This document shows positions 35,609 to 47,509 of a stretch of 64,000 nt of DNA, in pieces. Position 1 is the first letter of the stretch, and each line of letters begins with the position of its first letter. The stretch lies in contig CM059585.1 in assembly GCA_030407085.1 (NCBI GenBank), positions 111,527,501 to 111,591,500 on the forward strand, written 5' to 3'. The position numbers were made by a program, and so were the translations under genes. Source of the DNA: Trichopria drosophilae (taxonomy: Eukaryota; Arthropoda; Insecta; Hymenoptera; Diapriidae). The notes under the pieces were generated by a model. That model did no database searches and had not been told where the DNA came from. It was given only the letters and a program-made list of their open reading frames with translations.

Positions 35609-36239
35609 CAGTTAGCATAGATGTAGTTTTGACAGTTCTTGCAATTATAAAGCTTACTTTATAAAGACTGATTTAGTTTATTTCAGCTGCCATTACTATA
35701 CTGATTTATTACAATTACTGGATAAATAGTCTCGATTCAGAGTTTACATATACTTATGATAACCGATTAAATATTTTTAGTTATAAAAAATATTAACGCA
35801 GTTCCTAAATAACCTCAATAAAAAATAAATTTAAGATTAACCCGTATAGAATATCAACGTAACCAATTGACGAATGTAAATATTAATAAGTATAATCATC
35901 TCTATAAATCTTGTAGGTATGAATGTACATCAAATGAAAAATTAAATATAAATAATTAGACGCATAAATTACGCTTCTTACAATAATTTTGATATATTCA
36001 TCATAACTCGTTTATAGAGTTTTATTATATTTGGTAGCTATATCTGATCTTATTGGAGTCAATGTATTAATGAGGACTATCGACACAACATTTATAGTTA
36101 TAAGAAATAATGAAATAACTTCTAAGCACATTGTATTAGTAGAATTCAATTCCATTACATGCATTTACAGTTAATCGATATTTCTTATATAATTGTGATA
36201 TATTCATCTATACACATCTGTAGATATGTGTTTGAGACC
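35609..36239. other. Gene-free stretch
   Basis: AT-rich DNA with no supported feature. Confidence 0.35.
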
Positions 36240-36490
36240 TCTACTAATATAAGTCTGATAGAAACTAACTGCATTAACATTTCTGGTTGAGTCGCTGAAA
36301 GGATATTGTCGTAGTCCAATTCGTTCCACTTTTTTACTTTTCTATAAAAAATTGTTTGGATTAGGTCAGGTAACTTGTAAACTTACAGAATAAAACAGTG
36401 GAACAAATTGGACTGCGACATTACCCCTTCAGCGACTCAACCAGAATTGTTCATGCAGTTGTTTTCTATCGGATTTTTGTTAGTAGACAT
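36240..36490. mobile_element. MITE of the GGTTGAGTCGCTGAAAGG family, short copy
   Basis: GATAGAAACTAACTGCATTA and TTTCTGGTTGAGTCGCTGAA are mirrored on the right side (TTCAGCGACTCAACCAGAA, ending TTTTCTATC at 36470). The spacer is about 25 bp. The same terminal block recurs at 46020 and 46440 and at 51430, so this is one of at least four members of one family in the window. Confidence 0.7.
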
Positions 36491-37008
36491 CCCAAACATA
36501 TTTCTCACTCATAATTATGTAAAATTAAATCATATTTCAATCATTTCAGAGGGAGAAATACAAAAATCTCAAAGCCTTCACAAGTTAATGTCGGTTAAAA
36601 ATTTCTGTAATTCTTTATTACATCAAATTAAACCCTTTCAGATGGGAACCCACTAAAAATTTGAAATTGAATACATTATGGGACTCCATTCTGTATAATA
36701 GTTTACCATTACAATGTAAATATAAAATCATTTATAAATGTAATAAACATGACAAGTATACCAACTTCTGCCTCCAACAAAAAAATGATTTAAATGTACT
36801 GCATGCCTTTCTTTTTTATATAAATAGTTTTTCTTAAATTAAATATACTGTGAATTAACAGCAAAAAACTGGATATATAAGTCAAGTAGAGAACATGGCG
36901 CAAGAACAATGAATTACAGGTTGACGACATTATACAAAGTGTACGTTGAACTATTTCTTGAATTCGTCATCGTTATAACAGGTACTATGCTTATATGTAC
37001 AATTTTTT
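36491..37008. other. Gene-free stretch
   Basis: AT-rich DNA between the MITE and the satellite. The 82-codon frame at 36408-36656 overlaps the MITE arm and is not supported. Confidence 0.35.
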
Positions 37009-37762
37009 ACGTGCTAATCTCGTGCAACTCTGACTGAAGTTGATTATTGAAAACGTTAATGTAATTTTGTAAAAAGAAAAAATTGGAGCTCAAAAAGTTG
37101 TTCTGTGCCGTTTAGAAATGATTTTGATGAATAATTTTTTAATAACAATTACGTGCAAATCGAATGTACCTCTGAATGAAGTTGATTATTAAAGTCGATA
37201 GTGTAATTTTGAAGAACGAAAAAATTGGAGCGCAAAAAATGAATCTGTGCCATTTAGAAATGGTTTTTATGAATAATTTGTTAATAACAATTACGTGCTA
37301 ATGGCATGTAACTCTGAATGAAGTTGATTATTAAAGTCGATGATTTAATCGTGCAATTGGAAAAAATTGGAGTTCAAAAAGTGGTTCTGTGCCGTTTAGA
37401 AATGATTTTTATTAATAATCTGTTAATAACAATTACGTGCTCATCGCCTGCAACAATGAATGAAGTTGATTATTAAAGTCGATAATTTAATTTTTCAAAA
37501 CCAAAAGATTGGAGCTCATACAGTGGTTCTGTGTCGTTTAGTAATGATTTTTATTAATAATTTGTTAATAACAATTACGTGCTAATCGCGTGCAACTCCG
37601 CATGAAGTTGACTATAAAGTCGATAATTCAGTTTTTCGCAAGGAATAAATTGGAGCTCAAAAAGTGGTTCTGTGCCGTTGAGAAATGATTTTTATGAATA
37701 ATTTGTTAATAACAGTTATGTGCTAATCGCTTGCAACTCTAAATGAAGTTGATTATTAAAGT
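37009..37762. repeat. 142-bp satellite, five full units plus a partial
   Basis: The word ACGTGC recurs at 37009, 37151, 37293, 37435 and 37577, and as ATGTGC at 37718. Spacing is therefore 141-142 bp. Each unit reads ACGTGCTAATCG..TGCAACTC, then GAAGTTGATTATTAAAGTCG, then TTGGAGCTCAAAAAGTGG, then TAATAACAATT. Differences between units are mostly substitutions, consistent with unequal exchange. It is noncoding. Confidence 0.9.
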
Positions 37763-38867
37763 CGTGTATATTGAACCTATTTGTAAAATACAACCCTTTT
37801 TTCCAGAGTACAAGTTTGTTTTTTCCATTTTAAAAATTTCGGAGCAAACTTTTGGGGTTAAACATGACATAAATGCACAGTAGAATATTCGAACGGGATT
37901 GGTTGACAGCCGAACCCGCATAGTGACGTCATACGAAACTGGCGCGCGTTCAAACGGAAGAGTTTTTAATTGGCAAATAAAATACCCAAATTAATAAATT
38001 AATTTTTTTTTCGATTTTATTTGTGTTATTTATTACCCAAATTTTTATTTAAAACAATAAAAAATAATTAAAAAATTTTACCGGTGAACCCCATTGCGCG
38101 GTTTATGGACGATGTGCATTTTCTTCGTATTTATTCTCAACATGCACCGACAATACTACCATTGCGATAATCGCAAAGCTCTTTTCCTATTGGTTCATTT
38201 CAATGCTGAATAACTTGAAAACGGTAGCTTGAAAACATTTTCGGCAAAGTAACTTTCATTTCAGAATTTTACGCTCTATCTGCTGGTAAACGAGGTTCAA
38301 TAGGTTGAGAAACACGGTGTATAGTGCCGTATTTTTTTAAGGCATTATGATTTTCAAACAAAAGTCTTGTAAACAAATAAGGTAATTAAAGTAAGCGAGT
38401 TCACCCAAAACGATATTATACGACTACTTATGACAATAACGGAAACTGACATGAGAGAATATTGTATTAGTAAGGAAAATGTATTAAAGGACATGTCATT
38501 ACCTATAAGATTCAGTATATTCAAATTCAGATTCAATAACGAAGTGGCTGATTAACCAGCTGTTGATCTTATTTTCGAGTTTATACATTTGCTCAATAAT
38601 TCGTCCCCTTACCGTTGTGCTCAATAATTCACGAATTGATTTTTGTACAACAGCTGTTTATTAATGCAAACGTAATTGGTTATCATCGTCATACAATTTT
38701 TAAAAATGATATCAAAAGATATCAATACATGTAAACACATATGCTATAAAAAAGGTAATAAAGTGTTTACCAATAAGAACGATAGGATTTGAAATTAAAA
38801 TAAAACACAGTAATTTTGCCCCAATGGTATATGTATTGTTATTATTAGATGATCTAATCTGTGCCAT
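37763..38867. other. Gene-free stretch
   Basis: AT-rich DNA with a few GC-richer patches (37900-37960, 38080-38180). No gene, TIR or tandem repeat is supported. Confidence 0.35.
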
Positions 38868-39965
38868 TTATGATTTAAACAATATATCATTTAAATGGCC
38901 ACCTCGGCTATTTTTGCACTGGGTGATCCGAGCAGATCAATTTTCGATGACTCGGTGTACCATTTCGGCTGGTACGGCTGCAATAGTGACTGGAATGTTG
39001 GCCTCCAATTCACCAAGTGTCGTGGGTTTGTTGGCATAAACCTTAGATTTTACGTAGCCCCACAAAAAGTAATCCAATTGCGTCAAATCACACGATCTTG
39101 GCGGCCAGTTGTGAGGGCCATTTCTCGAAATTAATGACTCACCGAACTTTCCTCGCAATAAGTCCATTGTTGCGGTTGCTGTGTGGCAAGTCGCACCGTC
39201 TTGTTGAAAGAAAACGTCGTCCGCTTCAATATCATCAAATTCCGGAAAGAAAAAATCTGTCAACATCGTACGGTATCGCTCCCCATTCACACTTACGGTT
39301 CGTCCATCTTCATTTTTGAAGATGTAAGGTCCGATGATGCCACCATACCATAAACCCACCAAACAGTGAGTTTTTCCGGATGTAATGGAGATTCATGGAT
39401 CACTTGAGGGTTTGAATGACTCCAATAACGACAATTTTGCTTATTAACAAAGCCATTCAGCCAGAAATGAGCTTCATCGGAGAAGATGATTTTTCGATGA
39501 AAATCGCGATCGTTTTCCATCGCTTCCAAAACCCAATCTGCGAACTCACGACGTAAATGATGGTCATTTGGCTTTAGTTCTTGTGCCAAAATCATCTTAT
39601 ACGGATGCAAACCAAGATCTAAACGCAAAATACGCCACGTAGTGATCGTAGACAGACCCAACTCTTGCGAACGGCGCAGAATCGACACATTATCGTTGGC
39701 GGCTACACTTACCTGTACAGCGGCAATATTTTCGGCACTGCGTCCACTACGGGTTCTATTCGGTGGCTTCCTATCGTGTAAAGTAAATTCTCTTTCCAAC
39801 TTACGAATTATGCGACGAATGGCGAGCTCAGAAGGAGCGGAATGACGACCATATTTTGCACGGAATGCTCGTTAAGTAGCAACAAAGCTTCTCGAATTTT
39901 GCTAGAAAATTTGGACAATTTCGAAACGTTGTGGTAACGTGAGCTTGTTCACGGTCAAATGGCAA
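38868..39965 (-). pseudogene. mariner-type (IS630/Tc1/mariner) transposase, dead copy
   Basis: Nearly the whole protein can be read on the minus strand: an N-terminal helix-turn-helix region (FRAKYGRHSAPSELAIRR), a second HTH around LSTITTWRILR, and the DDE/D domain. The first catalytic aspartate is in IIFSDEAHFW, the second in FFQQDGATCHTA and the third in PPRSCDLTQLDYFLWG. I count 36 residues between the second and third, longer than the 34 of classical mariner. At least four lesions are visible: a TAG near 39908, a TAA at 39872-39874, a single-base loss at about 39355 that splits the frame, and a TGA at 38935-38937. The final stop would be TAA at 38868-38870. TIRs were not identified. It lies between the SAM-like exon and the companion ORF of the other transposon on the same strand, so it is probably a later insertion. 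Confidence 0.85.
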
Positions 39966-40309
39966 ACCTTACTGAATACAATGGACGCAGAATATCAACA
40001 AACGGTTCATAAATATAGCCGTTATGACCTTTCAAATACCTATCATCGCTATTGGTAAACCCTTTATAACGATATTCAAACAATAACGAAATAATTGCAT
40101 AAGCTGTTTGGAAATTATTTGGTTAATGTAATTGCAAAATTTTCCATTTATAAGTTACGAGTATAATATCTTCTATATCTTTTATACATCAACTATTATT
40201 ATTAATGCGTGAAAGTTAATAGAAATTGTTATAAAATATATAACATACGTGTCACTGCAACGACTTTTACACCTTCAGATAGGATTGAGGTATTATTAGA
40301 GTTCATAGT
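39966..40309. other. Flank of the mariner relic
   Basis: AT-rich sequence that should include the 5' end of the mariner element, but I could not match it to a TIR on the other side. Confidence 0.3.
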
Positions 40310-40545
40310 TTACACCTCCATAGTCTCAAAATTATTATCTCCAAGGGAAGGAGTAGGAGGAGAGGAAATGACATTCACATCAAATGAAGGTGTATATTCT
40401 GCGACTTCCATATCAATTCCACCAATTACCAATTCCTCCATTCTCTTCACAAACTTTTTTCTGAACCCACATTCCGTAGGTAAAAATAATTTATTCAACA
40501 TATCATCATCGATGTCTTTAAAGATTTCTCTGTCGACACCAGCTT
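40310..40545 (-). CDS. SAM-like domain exon of a transposon protein (copy 1)
   Basis: The exon starts after an acceptor (TATATAG) with a split codon and reads AGVDREIFKDIDDDMLNKLF, then a CGFRKKFVKRMEEL helix. This is the C-terminal half of a SAM fold: GID.E..L.L....L..L......G.R.K. An acidic, proline-rich tail follows and ends at TAA (40310), or at a possible donor GAG|GTGTAA just before it. The exon at 53915-54294 is homologous with the same intron phase. In many animals ALGSHAG-type transposons encode such SAM domains at the N terminus, so this may be the 5' part of the unit continuing at 33610 and 33212. The 5' exon with the first SAM helices was not found. Confidence 0.5.
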
Positions 40546-41268
40546 CTATATAACACATGTTATTCGCAATTATTACTTAAATGAAAATCATATTTATTAA
40601 GAAAAAAAGGATGCAAAATGATGCATAAAGAATACACATTTTGAGCAAATGTATTATAAGTACTGCTATTAATATAAACGAATACTGGGTATATATGGGC
40701 AATTCCATGCCAATTATTTTGTTTAACAGAATTGCTTTTGGATTTGAATTTACTTTATATATATATTCTATTAAACAAAATAAACATATACCATAAGAAA
40801 TCTCTTTAGGAATGTTACAGTCGATAAATATAATAATATGAATTTTGTTAACGCCAATGACAGTTTCATGTGTTCAATTTATTTTCTTTATTATTAAACG
40901 TATCCTTATCAATGCATCAATTACGTTCTATTTTAATATATATAGGAAATAATAAGAATAAATTTAATAACAGAGAAAATGAATTGAACATATGAAACTA
41001 TCATTCCGTTATCAAAATTCATATTCTTACTATAATAATTATTTGAGAAATCATATATATTCATCCTCCATAGAGAATATTTAAATCTATATATCACTAT
41101 CGGTGGCTGAAATGTATTTGCTTTTTCGATGGTGAAAGTTTTATTAATGCTGCATAAATATATATATAAATAAAATAAACATATACCATACGAAATCTCT
41201 TTATAGGAAAGTTACAGTCGATAAATATAAGTATATGAATTTTGTTAACGCAATGACTGTTTCATATA
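40546..41268. repeat. Repeat-derived region with a 100-bp direct duplication
   Basis: About 100 bp at 40774-40872 (AAACATATACCATAAGAAAT, then GTTACAGTCGATAAATATAA) is repeated at 41168-41266, and a partial inverted copy lies at 40975-41050. TTGCTTTTGGATTTGAATTT at 40734 is mirrored at 42022-42041, so an older, roughly 1.3 kb inverted-repeat element surrounds the TIR element at 41269. No gene. Confidence 0.55.
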
Positions 41269-42015
41269 CAGGGTCATCGAAAAGTATCGGACCCCCCTAA
41301 TATCTTCAGTTAGAATGCACTTAGGAGAAAATGTCCAATAGCAAAGTTGTATGGTTTCAAGCGGGGAGTAAGATGATGACCTTGACTTTGACCTTGACCA
41401 TGTCCTTCAAGGTCATTTCTAGGTCAATCTTATTTTTTTAAATAGAACCCCCTACATTTTATTGCATATTCTTATAGCTTATCTCGAGAGCTTTCCAAAA
41501 CACTATAATAAAATATTTTTTTATTAAGTACTTTTTGAGTTATAAAGGTTTGAAGTTAATAATTTTTTGACACAAAATGTAGAATATCTTGTAAAATATT
41601 ATTTAGTTTTCAGTAATCATAACCTTAATACTTTTGTGCGCGGAATAATGAGACCAATTAATTGGTTTAAAGAAAATACATTAATCGGATCCCCCTAATA
41701 TCTCGCACACCACTTAACAAATTGTTAACTTCAAACCTTTATAACTCAAAAAGTAATTAATAAAAAAATATTTTATTATAGTGTTTTGGAAAGCTCTCGA
41801 GATAAGCTATAAGAATATGCAATAAAATGTAGGGGGTTCTATTTAAAAAAATAAGATTGACCTTGAAATGACCTTGAAGGACATGGTCAAGGTCAAAGTC
41901 AAGGTCATCATCTTACTCCCCGCTTGAAACCATACAACTTTGCTATTGGACATTTTCTCCTAAGTGCATTCTAACTGAAGATATTAGAGGGGTCCGATAC
42001 TTTTCGATGACCCTG
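41269..42015. mobile_element. Long-TIR element, 747 bp, TA duplication, with nuclear-receptor half sites
   Basis: The ends are CAGGGTCATCGAAAAGTATC and its inverse, with TA at 41267-41268 and 42016-42017. The arms are about 290 bp and almost identical. The centre is a short AT-rich spacer without a transposase, so it is nonautonomous and probably of the Tc1/mariner superfamily. Within each arm is a cluster of TCAAGGTCA sites or the inverse TGACCTTGA: 41377, 41389 and 41407 on the left, 41858, 41869, 41887 and 41899 on the right. These match the extended half site bound by FTZ-F1/ERR-type nuclear receptors. Confidence 0.85.
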
Positions 42016-42422
42016 TATATAAATTCAAATCCAAAAGCAACAATTCGTGATATATGAGAGGTTACATTTTCGTATATTCTATACACACATATCCACTCGG
42101 TATATTACTTACCCTCGAATCATTGAACAAATCGTTCTAACTTCCACGAGATTAAAATATTTTTTACAAATATGTCCATTACATGGTTTTCCCATAACAT
42201 ACAGGCAAGCACACCAGCTGTCACCGGAAACCCACATTGCACGTGGAATGTTGGTATTACTGCGCCGACGCGACGCTGCACTCATCCGAAGGAAGTCCTG
42301 TAATAACTGCAGTATTGAAATATTGCGTCTACCTTACGCGGTACATATGAATTTACAGACGAAAATAAGATGAAATTTGCGGAACTTTTCTCTCCGTGTA
42401 TAGGAGAACGAGACGATCGCGG

Positions 42423-42438
42423 CAGACAACATGGCGCC
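42423..42438 (-). promoter_or_regulatory. Match to the Mad/Medea/Schnurri silencer element (GRCGNC-N5-GTCTG)
   Basis: On the minus strand the sequence is GGCGCC ATGTT GTCTG, an exact fit to the consensus defined for Dpp-dependent repression of Drosophila brinker: GRCGNC for Mad, five spacer bases, GTCTG for Medea, allowing Schnurri recruitment. It lies 5.5 kb upstream of the brinker ATG. Chance expectation for 64 kb on both strands is below 0.1 under equal base frequencies and lower in AT-rich DNA, but this patch is GC-rich. It overlaps the start of a small open frame. Confidence 0.45.
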
Positions 42439-42592
42439 GAGAGTCGAAGCTTCGCCAAGCACGTTTCCCGCGTGCGTCATTATGGGAAGCCACAAAATAG
42501 CGGAGTTTTACGAAGCCGTAGTGCGAAAGGAGAAGGGAGGATATGGCCGCGAGAGTCGCGGCGCGCGAAGAAGGAATCGCATGTATGTATGA
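42431..42592 (+). CDS. Small open frame, 53 codons, uncertain
   Basis: ATG in a favourable context (GACAACATGG) opens a 53-residue basic frame starting MAPRVEASPSTFPACVIMGS and ending in TGA at 42590-42592. It has no recognisable domain. It overlaps the silencer-type motif and a longer frame in another register, so it could be a spurious product of GC-rich DNA. Conservation would be needed to believe it. Confidence 0.15.
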   Translation: MAPRVEASPSTFPACVIMGSHKIAEFYEAVVRKEKGGYGRESRGARRRNRMYV

Positions 42593-42730
42593 CTGCGTTT
42601 CGTCGGTCTAACAGAGATAGAGGTAAAACTAGAGTCACTATAATCAGAGTTAAGACATACGGAAGGAAGAGCGCCATTTATCAGCCTAGCCGGAAGTGCC
42701 TATGCGCGCGGTTTTCAAATTGAGAAAATC

Positions 42731-45700
42731 GGTTACTGAAATATACTGAACAGTTTTTAGGCAGTGAAAGACGAATGTGTGAAATTAATTGTAAAATTGT
42801 AAAAAAATTCAGTTTGGTAATTGTCGTCGGTTATGTGCGGCTGTTTCTCGCATAGAAACGTGCACGACTGCATTTACATGCCAGATGCCAGTGAAAGAAA
42901 TTGAATAAAATAGCATTGAATCGCATCCAAAATTTCTCTGTGCGATCTCTTTTGTTAGATAATGATTTAACTTATTTTTTGAGCGGTATAGATTTATAAT
43001 AAGCGGCTAGACAGTGATATCTCAGAAAAGATGAAAACATATAAATAATGTTGTGCAATAATGTTGTTAATGCTATTAACAAATCTTTATTTCAGCCAAA
43101 TAAATTCATTAATAGTAAATAAACCTTATTTATATTAAAGAAACCTTTTCCTCAGTGTACGTACGACAAACAACTGTACAAGTGATAAGTAAAATGTAAA
43201 AAATTTTATTAAAAATAAAAAAGTATGAAGCAAATTTCATAAATGTTACTGAAAATTAATAATTTGTCCCGCAAATTAAGAATTTTGTTACTTAAAGCAA
43301 TTTAATGATCGTAAAACTTAATATTCATTTATGAAAAATATAAAATTTAAGAATTATTTTCTTAAATTTAATCAACTTTAATCACTTAAAAATGCGTTTC
43401 GTTGATCTCTTCCGTCAGTCTGTAAAGTCCGGTAAAGTCCAGCAATGCCGTGATTAGTCACTTTGAGGAATAATTAATAAAATAAAAGAAGAAAATATCA
43501 TTTAAAATGGTAGATAGTTGCCGACTTTCGTTTGTATACATGGTGCGTCTCGGTGCGGCGTTGCCGCATCCCATAAACATAAACAAGTGAACGTTCTTTC
43601 TACAGAAACGAATCACTAGTATAGTGTAATGCAGTGCAATGTGTAATGATTCATGATCATTTCTTCTGAGATGACTCCAAAATAAATTATATAATCCTAC
43701 CTTCTGTGAGTGTATGTTTTTACTTTGTTTTTGTCAGGTTAATAACTCACCATTAACCTGTCAAAAATATGTCAAAATGAAAACATTTCCCACATCCTAT
43801 TTACTCCTTGTATAAAATCTACAATGTTTGGCATTTAATAGGTGAATTATGATAAGAAATATGTATCAGGTTTGTTATATATTATATACTTAAGCATGAC
43901 AAGTACATCTCGTTACATCTTTAAGAACATGATTGGTTCTTGCCATACGCTATTCCCTTGCTACATAAAAACTTCATAAATATCATACATGTTTCTTAAA
44001 ATAAATTGTAACGGGCTATTTATTGGATTTATTTGATTTAATAGTTTTTATTATTAATAAAACAAATCTCAATTTCGGTAACCGTTCAACTTCGGAATTA
44101 GCATGTTCAACCGGTATAAAATGATACTTTTTGTCACACAATGTTTGTTAAAGTACAAAAATATAATATAGATAAAACAAGACAAAACAACGAATATACA
44201 ATCAATAATAAAATATAGAGACTTGAAATAAGATATTTAGAATTTTTTATTCTTATTGCAGAAAACCCGAATTTTACAATAAATATAAAAATTAAAAGAA
44301 TTCGGTATTCATTCACCTAATAACAAAATTACTTGCCTATAATATTATAATACGTAGTCGGTAACTTCGAGAAAGATTCTAAATGATACGGTAATTTTTA
44401 ATTTGAAATCACTACAAAATACTCATGAACTTATTATAAAGCCAGCAAATTAGAAAAATTCAAAGAACCAATAATAATAAAATGGTATATTACGTATCGG
44501 TATGATTCGTAATGATTCGGTGATAGTGGGTGTAGAGACTTAAATCCGTAGTCTAGAACGACACTACGCGGTAAAGAGTTCAGCTTGTGGCAACAGTCGG
44601 ACGGTAAAATATATCCCTGCTAAAATAATTTAATTTTCTTTGATGGAAGAAAACATAGGTGGAATATCAATTTAGAGAAATCCGAAAGGTGGATGAATCC
44701 AAGGTTCACCAAGACGGCGATACCAGCCAGAGCAGAACTCACTTGATCCGATGTAGCATATTAGTGAATTACAATACTGAATCTGCCCTATTAATCTTAT
44801 TTCGCCAAGTCCTATCTGCGTCTCTTCCTCCAGTCAACCAACGTCCTCGTCGCTCCAACTCTTAATAGTTCTCCGAGTATACCATACGAAAATAAAAAAA
44901 TATACAAGATATAAGTATCATTGACAATGAAAGAAAAATGAGTATAGGTTCACCAGGTCACCAAAAGGTTTATTATTTTTGGAACAATTGAATGTATTAC
45001 GAATTAGAATCGTTCTCGATATAAGATTCTCTGTTCTCTTAGATTACATAACATTCGGTAATTTGTAACGGGGAACATCGAAATAACCCGTTACAAAATA
45101 TACCACGAATAAACTGCAAAAAATTGTTCATATAAGTAATATCTTTAATAATGATTGTAAGTTTAAAAAGAGGTTCAAAGTACTTTATACCATGTCGTCG
45201 ATTCGCAATCCTTGTTTGTGCACCTTGTTCTCCACTCAACTTACATATACATTTTTTTAGTAATTAATTTATAAGTGTATTTGTTTTAAAAAACATGTAA
45301 AAATATTTATATAAAAAGAGAAACGCCAGCTGTACATGTCAATCATTTTTTTGTAGGCGGAAGTAGGTGTACTTGTCTTGTTTAAGTATATAATTTTAAA
45401 AATATTTTGTATATTTCATAAAATGTTATTGTAGTACATATATAGTGCAAAAGAATATACTTGTAATTAGAATATTTCACAGTGATTACGAGTAGCAGAT
45501 GTGTTGCAATAAGTTCTGCATTCTGGGATCTGAGTCGTCGGCTTTCAGATTTCCTTATGTTAGTATACTCGCATCTATTTCAGTAATGCTTTATGTATGT
45601 TATGAATTGTTTACAATTCAAAAACTGAATTAAAAGCAACAATATACTGAGATATGATTCGTTAAGTTTATATGTATAGCGGCCACTACCATTTAAAACC

Positions 45701-45897
45701 ATTGAAAACAGTGTACGGGAAAAAATTTAAGTTATATTAGTATGAGCTATTTCTGGACAGATCATGAATTTCCTCTTATTTCATTTCTTTAATTGGAGTC
45801 GTTACATAACATAAGTAAAACATCACTGAAATAGTGAAGCGAGTGTAGTCATATAAAGAAATATCAGAGTCGACAGTTCAGTTTCTTGACATTAGTG
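42731..45897. other. Gene-free stretch
   Basis: AT-rich DNA between the GC-rich island and a MITE. Small open frames exist but have no domain features. It probably belongs to the regulatory landscape of brinker, which is inference from position only. Confidence 0.35.
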
Positions 45898-46553
45898 AGT
45901 TTTTGCATTTCTCCCTCTGAAATAACTCAAATATTATTTAATTGTACACATTTATGTGTGAGAAATATATTTGGTAGTTGTACTTATAAAATTCTGATAG
46001 ACAACAACTCCAGTAACATTTTTGGTTGAGTCGTTGGAAGCAGGGTGTTGTAGTCCAATTTGATTCACTTTTTTATTCAGCTCTTTGTAAACTTAGAAGT
46101 TAGCTGACCTGAACCAAATAATTTTTTTAACATTGTTAAGTGTTAGACATAACTCAAGACCTGGTTATGTAATCTCTTTCATGAAAATTTGGAAGAGACA
46201 ATTGGTATGACAAATTGTGCAAATTTGCTAAAATTGGCAAAAAAATGCACAAACTATCACACCTTTATCTCTTCCAATTTTTCATGAAAGAGATTGCATA
46301 ATCAGGTCTTGGGTTATGTTTAACACTCAATAGTTTAAAAAAAAATATTTGGTTCAGGTCAGTTAACTTCTAAGTTTACAAAAAGCTGAATAAAAAAGTG
46401 AACCAAATTCGACTACGACAACACCCTGCTTCCATCGACTCAACCAAAAATGATAATGGATTTATTAGTAAAGGTCCGAAACATATTTCTCACGTATAAA
46501 TATGTAAAATTAAATAATATTTGAGTAATTTCCGAATGAGAAATGCAAAAAAA
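45898..46553. mobile_element. Full-length foldback MITE of the GGTTGAGTCG family
   Basis: TTTTTGCATTTCTCCCTCTG at the left is mirrored by the A-rich end at 46553. The arms are about 300 bp and contain TTTTTGGTTGAGTCGTTGGA, AAACTTAGAAGTTAGCTGAC and ATGAAAATTTGGAAGAGA with their inverses. The loop around 46200-46255 is short. Shorter relatives lie at 32079, 36240 and 51330. No coding capacity. Confidence 0.8.
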
Positions 46554-46673
46554 AAACCTGAAAGCCTTCTGTAGACACGGACTAATGATAATTTTCAAAA
46601 GTCACGTATTTAACATAAATTAATTCTTCGTTCGAATGCTAAACTCAACTCTCAGTATTCTAGACCTCCAGTT

Positions 46674-46823
46674 TTAATAAAAGTGTCTTAAATTTAATAA
46701 AAATATCTTAAATTTCATAAAAATGTCTTAAATTTAATAAAAGTTCTTTGAATTTAATAAAAATATCTTAAATTTAATAAAAATTCTGTAAACATAACAA
46801 AAGTTCATTAAATTTAATAACAC
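46674..46823. repeat. 20-bp minisatellite, seven to eight units
   Basis: The unit is TTAATAAAAATATCTTAAAT with substitutions. It is a head-to-tail array without unique spacers. Confidence 0.85.
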
Positions 46824-47509
46824 GTAATGAAAAGTGTTTAAGGATTGTCATGAAACATTTTTTTGTAGTATTCATGAAATTTGCTTCCAACTTTTTTCTT
46901 AAAATGTCATAAAATATTTGTTTACAGATAAGATCTTGCATACATTATGAGAAATGTTTATTGATTACAACAACTTCTATTATATCAAATTCTATTTCGG
47001 TTCTTCTCAAAGCAAAGATATAACAATTCGATATCTTTTCTTTTTTAGAAGCATATTACTGTAATTGTAATTCATATTTCTATTCAAGATATGTTACTAA
47101 ACATTCACATTTGAATAATATTAGAATATAATATATATACATTTGAAAAAACAAATATATATATACATTTGAAAAGAAAGCTTTGTGAAATTGTAATAAA
47201 ATATTAAGTTTTACATTTTTAAAATGACTGCATAACCTTATAAAAATTAACAAAAAAGATGAATGAATAAATAAAAACAAAACGTGATGCTCCGAATCAA
47301 TACTAAATGGAATTAATACAAAGACTTCTAAATAAATATATATTTATATTGAAAGAAATTCTTTTCAAATAGTTCTTCACGCAATTCTGACAGTTTTAAG
47401 CAGATTAATTTTAGCGCCAAATCGACGGACTGAAAAACTTCCACACAAACAAAAGATGACGTTCACGTATTCACCGACATTCACTAACACCGACGTAGTA
47501 TGATAATGG
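46824..47509. other. Gene-free stretch
   Basis: AT-rich DNA with ATATAT-rich patches. No supported gene. Confidence 0.35.

Larger units (their letters stand above)
42340..42730. promoter_or_regulatory. GC-rich island upstream of brinker
   Basis: The stretch is far richer in GC and CpG than its flanks and contains ATGGCGCC and AAAATAGCGGAG words like those of insect promoters. A silencer-type motif sits at 42423-42438. The block CACTATAATCAGAGTTAAG at about 42638 recurs in inverse orientation just upstream of brinker (47545-47565). Frames are open on both strands because of base composition. I read it as a regulatory or promoter island of an unknown transcript. Confidence 0.4.

Noticed and set aside
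37009..37762. CRISPR-like regular spacing
   Set aside because: Units are continuous tandem copies without unique spacers, in eukaryotic DNA. The same holds for 46674-46823.
42370..42723. 117-codon plus-strand frame in the GC-rich island
   Set aside because: Frames are open on both strands because stop codons are rare in GC-rich DNA. No recognisable domain.
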